DNA of 64,000 nucleotides from Dactylosporangium roseum (GCF_025264685.1 NZ_CP073721.1:7581501-7645500), one strand, 5' to 3'. Shown: positions 44,316 through 52,249, counted from the stretch's first letter. Notes: generated by a model from the letters alone, not told the origin. Program-made: numbers and translations.

Positions 44316-46928
44316 TCAGCCGGTGGTCTCCCCGATCTTCTCCGCGCCGAGCGCCTCCGTGAGCAGCCGGAGCGCGGCCTCTTCACTGGTCTCACGCACG
44401 ACAGTGGCATCGTCGAGCAGCTCATCCCCCGGGTCCAGGCCGGGAAACCGCGGGTCGGCCACAGGCGAGTCGTAGTCCGGGTCGAACGGCGGCTCGTCCG
44501 CCACCGCACCGTCCCAGGCGGACTCCGCCGCACCGGCCGTGCTCGCCTGGGCGGCCGCCGATCGGCGCTGCCCGCTCGCCGCGGCCCTGGCCGCCTCCCG
44601 GGCCATCTCGATCGCGGTGCTCCCACCCGTTCGCGGCCGGCCGGCCGGACCGGTCGGGACCGGCGATCCGGCGCCGGGTCTGCTTCCCGCACCCGTTCCA
44701 GCCGCAGTCCCGCCCCGGACCGCCGCGCCCGGGTCGGCGAGAACACTCGCCGCGGTGGCCACACCGCCCGGGGTCACCGGCGTCGGCCACCCCTCGGCCA
44801 CGCCCGGCGCCGAGGCCGGTCCCGCAGCACCCCCGGGGGTCGCCGGCGTCGGCCATCCTCCGCCAGGAGCCGCCTGTGCCGGCCGCCCTCCGCCCGGGGC
44901 CGCTGACGGAGCGCCGCCGAGGGTCGCCGGTGTCGGCCACCCCTCGGCCGAACTCTGCGCAACAGCCGATCGTGCGGCACCGCTGGGTGTCGCGGGAGTG
45001 GGCCAGTCCCCACCCGCACCGGCGTCTCCGCCGTTCGAGCCACCCGGGCCCCCACCAGCAGCGCTCATGCCGCCCGCGGCGGCCACAGCGACAGCGCCCG
45101 CACCCACTCCACCCGGAACAGCGGGTGTGGGCCATTCTCCGGCCGCCTGCGCCCCGACACGCGACCCGCCGACCGGCTCACCGATCGATGCCGGGCCGGC
45201 CTGGTGCGGGGCCTGGGCCGGGCCGGGAGGCGCCGACGGGCCCGACGGCTGCGGCGTGGGCTTCGGGGTCGCCGGCCTGCTGCCGCCCCCGCCGCCCGGC
45301 TGGCCGCCGACCTCGCAGCGCACCTGCCAGCGGCCGCCGAGCAACTCCTGCAGCGCGCTGATCAGCACGTCGGGCGAGTTGCTGAGCATGTTGGCATGGG
45401 TGACGTACTTGAACCCGAGCACCAGCGTGCTGCCCTCGACATCCTGCACGGTCGCCTCGCGCACGATGGCCGCGGCCTTCTTGCTCTTGCCGCTGACCAG
45501 CGTCAGCACGTCGGCCCAGACCCGGCGGACGGCCGCCGCGTCGAGCCCACCAGCGCCGGGGGCCGCCGCGGGCGCCGGACCCGGGGCGGGGGCCGGCCGC
45601 TGCACGGGAGCCGACTCAACCGGGACCGAAGCCTGGACGGGAGCCGGGACCGGGACCGGAGCCGAGGCCGGGACCGGAGTCGAGGCCGGAGATGCCGCCG
45701 GGGCAGGGCCAGCCGCCGGGGCCGGAGAATACGCCTCAGCCGGCACAGCGGGGGCCGGGACTCCGCCGGCCATCAGCCGCCGCTCCATGCGCTCCAGACG
45801 CTGCAGCAGCGCAGCGCTCGAATCGTCGGCGCCCGGCAGCAGCATGCGCGCCGTGATGAGCTCCAGCAGCAGCCGCGGCGCGGTCGTCCCGCGCATCTCG
45901 GTCAGCCCGTTGTGGACGATGTCGGCGAACCGCGACAGGCTCGCCTGGCCCAGTTGGGTCGCCTGTGCGCTCATCCGCTCCAGTTGGTCGTGCGGGGCGT
46001 CGAGCAGGCCCTTGTCGACAGCGTCGGGGACCTGCTGCAGCACGATCAGGTCGCGCAACCGCTCCAGCAGGTCGGAGGCGAATCGGCGGGGATCGTGCCC
46101 GGCCTCGACCAGACGATCGATCACGCCATAGGCACCGCGGCCGTCGTCGGCGGCGAGCGCGTCACACATTTCGTCAATCAGTGAGACATCCGTCACACCG
46201 AGGAGAGCGACGGCGCGGCCGTAGGTGACCCCCTCGGGGCCCGCGCCGGCGATGAGCTGGTCGAGCACCGAAAGGGTGTCACGGGCACTGCCGGCACCGG
46301 CCCGCACGACCAACGGAAAAACGGTGGGCTCGACCGTGACGCCTTCCGCGGCGGTCAACTGCTCGAGATATGGCCGGAGGACACCCGGCGGGATCAGCCG
46401 GAACGGGTAGTGGTGCGTCCGGGACTTGATCGTCCCGAGCACCTTCTCCGGCTCGGTGGTCGCGAAGACGAACTTCACGTAGTCCGGCGGCTCCTCGACC
46501 AGCTTGAGCAGCGCGTTGAAGCCGGCGGACGAGACCATGTGGGCCTCGTCGATGACATAGACCTTGAAGCGGCTCGACACCGGCGCGAAGATCGCGCGCT
46601 CGCGCAGGTCGCGAGCGTCGTCGACGCCACCGTGGCTGGCCGCGTCGATCTCGATGACGTCGATCGAACCGGCACCGTCCGGAGCCAGGTCGCGGCACGA
46701 CTGACACTCGCCGCACGGCTCGGGTGTCGGGCCGCGCTCGCAGTTGAGCGAGCGGGCGAGGATGCGGGCACTACTGGTCTTGCCGCAGCCGCGGGGGCCC
46801 GAGAAGAGATACGCATGGTTGAGCCGGCCGGATCGCAGCGCCTGCGACAGCGGCTCGGTGACGTGCTCCTGCCCGATGACCTCGGCGAACGTGCGCGGCC
46901 GGTATTTGCGATACAGCGCGAGCGCCAC
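44316..46928 (-). CDS. dnaX: DNA polymerase III subunit gamma/tau
   Basis: An 870-residue clamp-loader subunit. Residues 1-230 are the AAA+ domain: YRKYRPRTFAEVIGQEHV, Walker A FSGPRGCGKTSSARIL, zinc-binding CGECQSC, Walker B VYVIDEAHMVSS. Domains II-III follow. Residues about 410-790 are Pro/Ala/Gly-rich and hold five WPTP-type motifs at about 598-717. The end is acidic (PPFDPDYDSP, DPGDELLDD). GTG 46928 follows GGAGGG at seven bases. The SRP RNA and a tRNA are encoded next to it. Confidence 0.95.
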   Translation of the reverse strand: MALALYRKYRPRTFAEVIGQEHVTEPLSQALRSGRLNHAYLFSGPRGCGKTSSARILARSLNCERGPTPEPCGECQSCRDLAPDGAGSIDVIEIDAASHGGVDDARDLRERAIFAPVSSRFKVYVIDEAHMVSSAGFNALLKLVEEPPDYVKFVFATTEPEKVLGTIKSRTHHYPFRLIPPGVLRPYLEQLTAAEGVTVEPTVFPLVVRAGAGSARDTLSVLDQLIAGAGPEGVTYGRAVALLGVTDVSLIDEMCDALAADDGRGAYGVIDRLVEAGHDPRRFASDLLERLRDLIVLQQVPDAVDKGLLDAPHDQLERMSAQATQLGQASLSRFADIVHNGLTEMRGTTAPRLLLELITARMLLPGADDSSAALLQRLERMERRLMAGGVPAPAVPAEAYSPAPAAGPAPAASPASTPVPASAPVPVPAPVQASVPVESAPVQRPAPAPGPAPAAAPGAGGLDAAAVRRVWADVLTLVSGKSKKAAAIVREATVQDVEGSTLVLGFKYVTHANMLSNSPDVLISALQELLGGRWQVRCEVGGQPGGGGGSRPATPKPTPQPSGPSAPPGPAQAPHQAGPASIGEPVGGSRVGAQAAGEWPTPAVPGGVGAGAVAVAAAGGMSAAGGGPGGSNGGDAGAGGDWPTPATPSGAARSAVAQSSAEGWPTPATLGGAPSAAPGGGRPAQAAPGGGWPTPATPGGAAGPASAPGVAEGWPTPVTPGGVATAASVLADPGAAVRGGTAAGTGAGSRPGAGSPVPTGPAGRPRTGGSTAIEMAREAARAAASGQRRSAAAQASTAGAAESAWDGAVADEPPFDPDYDSPVADPRFPGLDPGDELLDDATVVRETSEEAALRLLTEALGAEKIGETTG

Positions 46929-47057
46929 CAGCGTCCCTCCGTTCGCGTGATGGTCGGTGTGCCAGAGCCGGGACCACGGTACCCCCACCGGCCGACAAAT
47001 TTCCGCTGCCACCACCGCCGCCCGACCCGCCCGGGCCAGGAAACATGAAGGCCACCC

Positions 47058-47158
47058 GTGCACCCGTCAGAGCTCACTTATCCTTGCTGCCTTCCGGCCC
47101 TGGGGAGGTTCGTAAGATGACGCCGCACGAGTGGCTTGGACACCACAATACCCGGTGC
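47058..47158 (-). ncRNA. ffs: Signal recognition particle RNA (bacterial small type)
   Basis: The minus strand contains the SRP core GGGCCGGAAGGCAGCAAGG followed by ATAAGTGAGCTC, and before it GTGGTGTCC and ACGAACCTCCCC. This is the helix 8 domain with the GGAA-type tetraloop that binds Ffh. The ends pair (GCACC near 47155 with GGGTGC near 47063). Ends are estimated to within a few bases. Location beside dnaX is the usual actinobacterial one. Confidence 0.95.
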
Positions 47159-47192
47159 GCGAGCGTCGCAAGCGATGGGTATCCTTGCGCAC

Positions 47193-47277
47193 GGAGGATT
47201 CGCCTAGAGGCCTAGGGCGCACGCTTGGAAAGCGTGTTGGGATAAAACCCTCACGAGTTCGAATCTCGTATCCTCCG
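47193..47277 (+). tRNA. tRNA-Ser (anticodon GGA)
   Basis: Acceptor GGAGGAT pairs with ATCCTCC; anticodon stem CACGC/GCGTG encloses TTGGAAA with anticodon GGA; a long variable arm (GGGATAAAACCC) marks a class-II tRNA; T-loop GTTCGAATC. CCA is not encoded. A strong terminator follows at 47295. Confidence 0.97.
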
Positions 47278-47294
47278 CACCGCCTAGCAGGCAA

Positions 47295-47329
47295 AACGCC
47301 GGGCGCCCCTGCCAGGGGCGCCCGGCGTT
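47295..47329 (+). terminator. tRNA-Ser(GGA) terminator
   Basis: A perfect 16-bp stem AACGCCGGGCGCCCCT with its complement around the 3-nt loop GCC, 18 bp after the tRNA. Confidence 0.9.
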
Positions 47330-47563
47330 GCGGTGTCAGGAGCCCGTCCGAGGCCCGCCGGCTCCTCCACCCGCCTCGGCGTAGGTCGTGCCGCGGTGTC
47401 CCCCGGCCGCTTGATCTCGACCGTGTTCCGGCGAGAGCGAGCCGGCCATGCCACGCCAGACGGTCCGACGCCCGCAGGGGTTCCCGGAGTCGTACCTGGT
47501 GAGACCGGCGTTTGCGCAGCTCACAGCGGTCTGCTACCTGCTGGACCGCCACTGGTAATACCG

Positions 47564-47585
47564 CAATCTGCGATATCGCAGATTG
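47564..47585. promoter_or_regulatory. Motif A: perfect 22-bp palindrome
   Basis: CAATCTGCGAT followed directly by its exact reverse complement. It shares CAWTCTGCGATA with the sites at 48312 and 50546 upstream of the XRE and the second DUF6232-like gene. Zero-spacer symmetry suits a dimeric helix-turn-helix protein. Confidence 0.7.
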
Positions 47586-47657
47586 TCATCTAGCGTCTCG
47601 GGATGCGGCATGCGACCATATGGATACGAGCCATCAGGGCCCGTGGGGTGGAAACGC

Positions 47658-47687
47658 AACAGCACCCGGCGGCTACCGGGTGCTGTT
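47658..47687 (+). terminator. Terminator between motif A and the DUF6232-like gene
   Basis: AACAGCACCCGG pairs with CCGGGTGCTGTT around CGGCTA, followed by TG; a U-rich stem end for plus-strand reading. It stands about 100 bp upstream of the ATG at 47789, so it either ends an upstream transcript or works as an attenuator. Confidence 0.75.
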
Positions 47688-47788
47688 TGTCGCTTCCTCC
47701 TCAACGCTCACGCGGAGGGGCAGCGGTGATACCCGACGTAATCCTTACGCATCCAGACCCCTCCCGCAATACCGAGAACGGAGGGAAG

Positions 47789-48073
47789 ATGCGGATGTTC
47801 TACCGAAGTGCGGACATCCTGGTGACCAGTGAACACTTCGTCATCCTCCGGCCCCGCGAGATCCGGTTCCGGCTGGAGTACCTCCACGACGCCTACATCG
47901 TCCGCCACAGCGGCCGGTTCCGGGCGCGCCAGGAGATCCGGGCCCGGTACGGCCGGTCCGACGTCCTGCTGTTCAGCACTACGGATGCGACCACGTTCGG
48001 TCACGTACGGCGAGCGTTGATCCGCGCGCTCGAGCACCGCGAAGATTTGCGAGCCCGTGCACTTTCCGCATGA
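47789..48073 (+). CDS. Compact DUF6232-like protein (no membrane hairpin)
   Basis: A 94-residue soluble protein. Residues 4-40 (FYRSADILVTSEHFVILRP and onward) and 50-83 (RARYGRSDVLLFSTTDATTF then GHVRRALIRALE) match the two ends of the 158-residue protein at 49990. The transmembrane hairpin between them is replaced by about nine polar residues (SGRFRARQE). Proteins with this YxxxDxxVTS...LLFxTxDAxxFGxVxRAL pattern are DUF6232-like; function unknown. GGAGGGAAG precedes ATG 47789. A hairpin terminator follows. Confidence 0.75.
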   Translation: MRMFYRSADILVTSEHFVILRPREIRFRLEYLHDAYIVRHSGRFRARQEIRARYGRSDVLLFSTTDATTFGHVRRALIRALEHREDLRARALSA

Positions 48074-48086
48074 AGTCGCTGGCCAG

Positions 48087-48122
48087 GGTCGCCTGCGGAG
48101 CCGTTCACCCGCAGGCGACCCA
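48087..48122 (+). terminator. Terminator of the compact DUF6232-like gene
   Basis: GGGTCGCCTGCGG and its exact complement, 13 bp, with a 10-nt loop, 14 bp after the stop codon. The remaining 260 bp up to the XRE gene hold motif B and no recognisable gene. Confidence 0.85.
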
Positions 48123-48311
48123 CTGTGAGTAGGTCACGATCCGCTACAAAGCTGGAAGACAGGTGGCAATTCCCGCGACTGAGCGTCAGACTGTCTGCGG
48201 CCCAACACGGCCTCCGCTCGTCCGGCATGATCCGCCACAGATGGGGCATCCGGCGAGCGACACGTTCCAGCTTTGCATCCCAACCGCTCGCCGGGCCCGT
48301 ATGGTGAGCTG

Positions 48312-48327
48312 CATTCTGCGATACAGC
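48312..48327 (+). promoter_or_regulatory. Motif B upstream of the XRE regulator
   Basis: CATTCTGCGATACAGC, 55 bp upstream of the XRE start and in the same orientation as the gene. Compare CATTCTGCGATATAGC (reverse strand, 50546-50561) and CAATCTGCGATATCGC (47564). Fourteen of sixteen positions agree among the first two and the consensus. Confidence 0.65.
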
Positions 48328-48382
48328 TACTCGACATACCCCACCTAGTCGTATACCAGGTCCAACGAGGGGCACAAGCGTC

Positions 48383-49264
48383 ATGAACTCGGGTGAGACG
48401 CCCGCGGTCGCACGCCGGCGGGTTCGGCTGGCGATCCGCGACGCGCGCAACGCCAGGAGTTTCACGCAGACCGAGGTGGCCGACGCCATGGAGTGGTCGC
48501 TGTCCAAGGTAATGCGGATCGAGAGCGGCGAGGTGACGATCTCGCAGAACGATCTGCGCCCCCTGCTGGCGTTCCTGGGCATCCGCGACCGCGCGGTGGT
48601 CGAGTCGCTCGTCCAGTCGGCGCGGGTGTCACGTCAGCGCCGCTGGTGGGACGAGGCGCGGTTCAAGAACATGCTCACCGCGGCCACGAAACAACTGATC
48701 GCTTATGAGGCCGAAGCGACGGTCATCCGGCACTTCTATCCGATGTTCTTCCCCGGCGTTCTGCAATCCGAGGCGTATGCCCAGGGAATCATGGGACAGT
48801 ACACACATGAGCTGAGTCAGAAGGAGATCGAGGCAAGGATTCAGGCGCGTCTCCGCCGCAAGGCCGAATTGCTGCAACGCATCCCTCGGCCCAAGGTCTT
48901 CACCCTGCTCGACGAATCCGTGTTGCTGCGCACCATCGGAGTGGGACAGCGCGCACTGGGCGAGCAGTTGGCCGAGGTCTCCGAGGCCATCAAGGACGGC
49001 TGGCTGGTCGCGCGAATCCACCCGTTCGACAACCCGCACCCGGGAATCGGGACATTCGAGATCCTCTATCTGGGCTCCGAGGAGCTCGCCCACGCGGTGT
49101 TGTACCGCGAGAGCCTCACCCTGGACGAAATCGTGGACGACCACAGCCGCATCAAACAGCACCGCGACCTCTGGGACCGGATGTGGGACGCGGCCATCGA
49201 CGCGGAGCGTTCGGCGGAGATGATCGCGACGCGCGCCAAAGAGCTGCTCGGGGCCGACCAATAG
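48383..49264 (+). CDS. XRE-family regulator with DUF5753 domain
   Basis: A 293-residue protein. Helix-turn-helix at about residues 15-65 (FTQTEVADAMEWSLSKVMRI, ESGEVTIS), then the DUF5753 ligand/interaction domain (IRHFYPMFFPGVLQSEAYA, KVFTLLDESVLLRTIG, LYLGSEELAHAVLYRES). This is the WhiJ-like type that in Streptomyces is encoded with DUF397 proteins and affects development and antibiotic production. DUF397 genes follow directly. It probably binds the shared TCTGCGATA motifs, which is an inference. Confidence 0.9.
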   Translation: MNSGETPAVARRRVRLAIRDARNARSFTQTEVADAMEWSLSKVMRIESGEVTISQNDLRPLLAFLGIRDRAVVESLVQSARVSRQRRWWDEARFKNMLTAATKQLIAYEAEATVIRHFYPMFFPGVLQSEAYAQGIMGQYTHELSQKEIEARIQARLRRKAELLQRIPRPKVFTLLDESVLLRTIGVGQRALGEQLAEVSEAIKDGWLVARIHPFDNPHPGIGTFEILYLGSEELAHAVLYRESLTLDEIVDDHSRIKQHRDLWDRMWDAAIDAERSAEMIATRAKELLGADQ

Positions 49265-49342
49265 TCTTCGAGCGCCACGCTCGGAGGTTGAAAGGGGCCG
49301 CCGTGCTCACTGCGGGCCCGATAAGGAAAGGGTGAGAATATA

Positions 49343-49543
49343 GTGCAACAAGCGGACACGCGTCTGGAGTGGCGCAAAAGCGAATTCTGTGGGTCCAGCG
49401 CCTGCGTTGAAGTCGCCCAGCATGCCGACTCGCTTCTTGTGCGTGATTCAAAGAACCCGAACGGGTCGGTGCTCACCTTCGATCGTGCGGAGTGGGACGC
49501 GTTCGTTGCCGGTGTAAGGGCTGGAAACTTCGACTTCCAGTAG
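49343..49543 (+). CDS. DUF397 protein, copy 1
   Basis: A 66-residue DUF397 protein: LEWRKSEFCGSSACVEVAQH, LLVRDSKNPNGSVLTFDRAEW, DAFVAGVRAG. DUF397 proteins (BldB relatives) pair functionally with XRE/DUF5753 regulators. GTG 49343 follows AAAGGGTGAG, 78 bp after the XRE gene on the same strand, the standard arrangement. Confidence 0.9.
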   Translation: MQQADTRLEWRKSEFCGSSACVEVAQHADSLLVRDSKNPNGSVLTFDRAEWDAFVAGVRAGNFDFQ

Positions 49544-49603
49544 GCTCACCCTGTCGGTTGAGCGCGAGGTGACCTTCCTCGTTGAAGGCCTTCGCGCTCA
49601 ACC

Positions 49604-49810
49604 TCACCGCGCTTCCGTGCGCAGCCCGCCACTGCGGAGCTCGACCATGAATGCGGCCCAGTCGCTCTTGCTGAAGGAGAGCACTTCCCCCCGCTCTTCC
49701 TTCGAGTCGCGGACGAGCAGGGTATCCCCCTGCTCGGCGACCTCGACACACGCATTTGTGCCGCACCAGGCACTTCGGCGCCAGCTCAGTTCGCCGTTGT
49801 TCTCGGCCAT
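49604..49810 (-). CDS. DUF397 protein, copy 2
   Basis: A 68-residue DUF397 protein: LSWRRSAWCGTNACVEVAEQ, LLVRDSKEERGEVLSFSKSDW, AAFMVELRSGG. It is convergent with copy 1 and about half identical to it. GGGGAGGGCCC precedes ATG 49810. Two DUF397 genes for one XRE gene are unusual; this one may have its own partner elsewhere or act as a competitor. Confidence 0.9.
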   Translation of the reverse strand: MAENNGELSWRRSAWCGTNACVEVAEQGDTLLVRDSKEERGEVLSFSKSDWAAFMVELRSGGLRTEAR

Positions 49811-49989
49811 GGGCCCTCCCCTCACCCTGGGACCTGAATCTTCAGCATACGTAGTGGCATGGGCGCCGCCACACGGAAATACGGGATATGGCACGAGGTG
49901 AATGCCTTATAAGGCCACAAAACGGGCGGTCCAGAGATGAATGAATGCCCGCCGGGCGGGAATGCCCAGCGAGCGATCATTCTCAATAC

Positions 49990-50466
49990 TCACAGCGTCC
50001 GGTCGAGCCTCCGGAAAGCCTCGCCATAGCCGGCCCGGTCCAGTCGCTCCACGCTGGCGGCGTTGGCCGCGAATGCGCGCAGCAGGCTCCGGCGAACCCG
50101 GTTGAACACGATGGCATTGGTCGATGCGAACAAGGTCACTTCAGCGCCCGAATAGATCGCCTTGAGCGACCACGTCACAGGCCCCAGAATGCGCAGGGCG
50201 CGGCCCGCCACCGGCGGCACCGCGATCACCACGGCTGCCACCAGGTAGCCACCGGGCCCGTGGACCAACGACCAGCCGGCCACCGCCCCCACGGCGGCCA
50301 GCGTCCCGACGACCAGAAACGCGAACAGCGCCGGACGACAGTCGTCGTGCTCGACGCGCACGCCTTCCAACGCCTCCAGGTCGTAGACCTGGGGGTCAGG
50401 TTTCCAGATGGCGAAGACGTCGTCGGTGATGACGACGTCGTGGCCCTGATAGAAGACGGTCGGCAT
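49990..50466 (-). CDS. DUF6232-like membrane protein
   Basis: A 158-residue protein with DUF6232-like ends around a transmembrane hairpin (about residues 46-67 and 72-90: LFAFLVVGTLAAVGAVAGW, LVAAVVIAVPPVAG). N-terminal VFYQGHDVVITDDVFAIWKP and C-terminal LKAIYSGAEVTLFASTNAIV then FNRVRRSLLRAF align with the compact protein at 47789. ATG 50466 follows AAGGGGGGAACTT. Motif C lies 80 bp upstream on the same strand. Function unknown. Confidence 0.75.
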   Translation of the reverse strand: MPTVFYQGHDVVITDDVFAIWKPDPQVYDLEALEGVRVEHDDCRPALFAFLVVGTLAAVGAVAGWSLVHGPGGYLVAAVVIAVPPVAGRALRILGPVTWSLKAIYSGAEVTLFASTNAIVFNRVRRSLLRAFAANAASVERLDRAGYGEAFRRLDRTL

Positions 50467-50545
50467 AAGTTCCCCCCTTAGCCCCGCCGTTTCGGCCCCT
50501 TATCAGTATGAGTAGCCGCGTCACAGATCGCCAGGCCCCAAGGTG

Positions 50546-50561
50546 CTATATCGCAGAATGG
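50546..50561 (-). promoter_or_regulatory. Motif C upstream of the DUF6232-like membrane protein
   Basis: On the minus strand CATTCTGCGATATAGC, 80 bp upstream of ATG 50466 and oriented toward it. Nearly the same sequence precedes the XRE gene. Confidence 0.65.
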
Positions 50562-50784
50562 CGTACGCCAACCGGCCGTGCCACTCCATACGTCCTGATC
50601 GATCTTCCCTGCTCAGTGCCAGCTCCAGGGTCACCCCGAGCCACGCCCAGGGCAACGCATTTCACACGGGGGTCGCCCGCGGAGCGGAGCCGCTCATGAC
50701 CGCCGTCCTGACGCGAGCCCCGCGAAGTTCAGCCCAACAAACAACCCCACTCGGGCGCGGGTCTCGCGAGGTGTGCCGGCGCCC

Positions 50785-51007
50785 GTTCCGCCGCCACGCC
50801 GCTCGACCTCAGATCATGGGAAAGATGCGGCTGCCCCGGCAGCCAGATCTCTCTCATGATCTGGAGTCGCCCGGCTTGGACCCGCCGCCCCGGGTCCAGC
50901 GGCGACCACGAGCGACAGACACCACCCGCACGACCGGGCGTCACCGTCCGGCAGAGCAACACCGGGGTGGACAGACGGGCGCGCGGCTGAACTGGTCGCG
51001 GCCTTGC
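50785..51007 (-). repeat. Family-2 dispersed repeat, copy B
   Basis: Reverse complement aligns with 19891-20125 over about 220 bp with small gaps. Shared landmarks are GCAAGGCCGCGA, GTCGTGCGGG, GGTCGCC, AGATCTGGCT and GGGGCAGCC followed by CATCTTTCCCATGATC. It contains the same large hairpin, here with several mismatches in the stem. Confidence 0.8.
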
Positions 51008-51187
51008 GTCCTGACGACCGAAAGTTCGCTGGCTGCGGGCGGGATTCCAGAAAATCGCCGACCGACCCTTGACGCGAGAAGCGGCCGGGCCGGATGACCT
51101 GCGAGGCAACTGCGACGAAGTACGACAAAAGCCGAACGCCCGGCTACCTCCAACGGAAGATTCCGGGCGCTTCTGCTGGCCAGAGTG

Positions 51188-51274
51188 CGGTGGCGCGGGG
51201 ATTCGAACCCCGGGAGGACTTGCGCCCTCACACGCTTTCGAGGCGTGCTCCTTAGGCCACTCGGACACGCCACC
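51188..51274 (-). tRNA. tRNA-Ser (anticodon CGA)
   Basis: On the minus strand acceptor GGTGGCG pairs with CGCCACC; anticodon stem CACGC/GCGTG encloses CTCGAAA with anticodon CGA; long variable arm; T-loop GTTCGAATC. CCA is not encoded. Its 3' end faces the 3' end of tRNA-Ser(GGA) 3.9 kb away, with the accessory segment between. Confidence 0.97.
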
Positions 51275-51342
51275 GCCGAAGACCTTACCCGACCCCTCAT
51301 CCCCATCCCCACAGGGGCTCACCATTTGGCAGGATCGTGGCC

Positions 51343-52050
51343 ATGAGCACGCACATCGGCGCCGAGCCGGGCGACATCGCCGAGCGGGTACTCCTTCCCG
51401 GGGACCCGCTGCGGGCGAAGTGGATCGCCGAAACGTACCTCAAGGATGCCCGCTGCTACTCGACCGTTCGGAACATGCTCGGGTTCACCGGAATGTACGA
51501 CGGCGTCGAGGTGTCCGTCCAAGGGTCGGGCATGGGGATGCCGAGCGCCAGCATCTACGCACACGAGCTGATCAACGACTACGGCGTCAAGAAGCTTGTC
51601 CGCGTCGGTAGCTGCGGCGCGATCGTCGCGTCGCTCCGACTGCGTGACGTCGTGGCCGCCATCGGGTCGAGCACCGACTCGAACATGAACCGGGCCCGGT
51701 TCGACGGCCTGATCGACTACGCGCCGGTGGCCGACTTCGAGCTGTTGCGCCGGTCCGTCGACGCCGCGGCGGAGAAGGGCATCTCCATGCGGGTCGGGCC
51801 GGTCCTCGCCGCCGACGCGTTCTACACGGACCGGCCGGACCTCTACGACCGGCTCGCCGACTACGGGGTGCTCGCGGTCGAGATGGAGTCCGCCGCGCTC
51901 TACACGATCGCCGCCCGCTTCGGGGCCCAGGCCCTCACGCTGCTGACCGTCAGCGACCACATCAAGACCGGCGAGCGGACCACCGCGCAGGATCGGGAGC
52001 AGACGTTCGGCCAGATGGTCGAGATCGCCCTGCAGACGATCATCGCCTGA
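51343..52050 (+). CDS. deoD: Purine nucleoside phosphorylase (DeoD type)
   Basis: A 235-residue hexameric-type phosphorylase that splits purine nucleosides with phosphate. Signatures: [67 protein letters not shown] and the late LTVSDH. ATG 51343 is the family start. A terminator follows 15 bp after the stop. Confidence 0.95.
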   Translation: MSTHIGAEPGDIAERVLLPGDPLRAKWIAETYLKDARCYSTVRNMLGFTGMYDGVEVSVQGSGMGMPSASIYAHELINDYGVKKLVRVGSCGAIVASLRLRDVVAAIGSSTDSNMNRARFDGLIDYAPVADFELLRRSVDAAAEKGISMRVGPVLAADAFYTDRPDLYDRLADYGVLAVEMESAALYTIAARFGAQALTLLTVSDHIKTGERTTAQDREQTFGQMVEIALQTIIA

Positions 52051-52065
52051 GCGGTCAAGGGAAGA

Positions 52066-52089
52066 GGGGGCCCGGGTGTGCGGGCCCCC
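52066..52089 (+). terminator. deoD terminator
   Basis: GGGGGCCCG pairs with CGGGCCCCC around a 6-nt loop GGTGTG, 16 bp after the stop codon. Confidence 0.85.
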
Positions 52090-52213
52090 GTTCAAGACGA
52101 CAACACCTCCGTCGGCGACAAGCGCGCCGCCCGCATGGCCGGGCACAGCCCGGGCGACCGCTGGAACGGAAGGCGGCCGCACCGTGATGGTGACCCTGCC
52201 CACAAAAAACTAA

Positions 52214-52225
52214 CCGACCGGTCGG
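52214..52225. promoter_or_regulatory. TetR operator before the TetR-thioesterase operon
   Basis: CCGACCGGTCGG is a perfect 12-bp palindrome within ACTAACCGACCGGTCGGAC, the classic TetR-family site form, 24 bp upstream of the regulator's ATG. It sits in a locally AT-rich strip (AAAAAACTAA before, TTTTTG after) that should hold the promoter. Confidence 0.75.
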
Positions 52226-52249
52226 ACTTTTTGTTGGTACGGTCTGGGC

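Larger units (their letters stand above)
47330..47788. other. Non-coding left flank of the accessory segment
   Basis: About 460 bp between the tRNA terminator and the first DUF6232-like gene. It holds a possible 36-codon ORF (47448-47558, MPRQTVRRPQGFPESYLV...) without a clear ribosome site, a perfect 22-bp palindrome (47564-47585) and an intrinsic terminator (47658-47687). Nothing else is recognised. Confidence 0.6.
50467..51187. other. Long non-coding right flank of the accessory segment
   Basis: 720 bp without a convincing gene between the DUF6232-like gene and tRNA-Ser(CGA). It holds motif C (50546-50561) and a family-2 repeat (50785-51007). Short ORFs lack ribosome sites and follow the repeat rather than protein conservation. 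Confidence 0.6.

Noticed and set aside
47448-47558. 36-codon ORF MPRQTVRRPQGFPESYLV...
   Set aside because: Open and near a palindrome, but without ribosome site or recognisable homology; mentioned only in the gap description.
48383-49810. Classical toxin-antitoxin operon
   Set aside because: XRE/DUF5753 with DUF397 is better known as a regulatory pair; no toxin fold is visible, so TA is not claimed.
47278-51187. Integrated mobile island with att sites
   Set aside because: No integrase, transposase or duplicated tRNA end of about 15 bp or more was found by eye; only the location suggests it.
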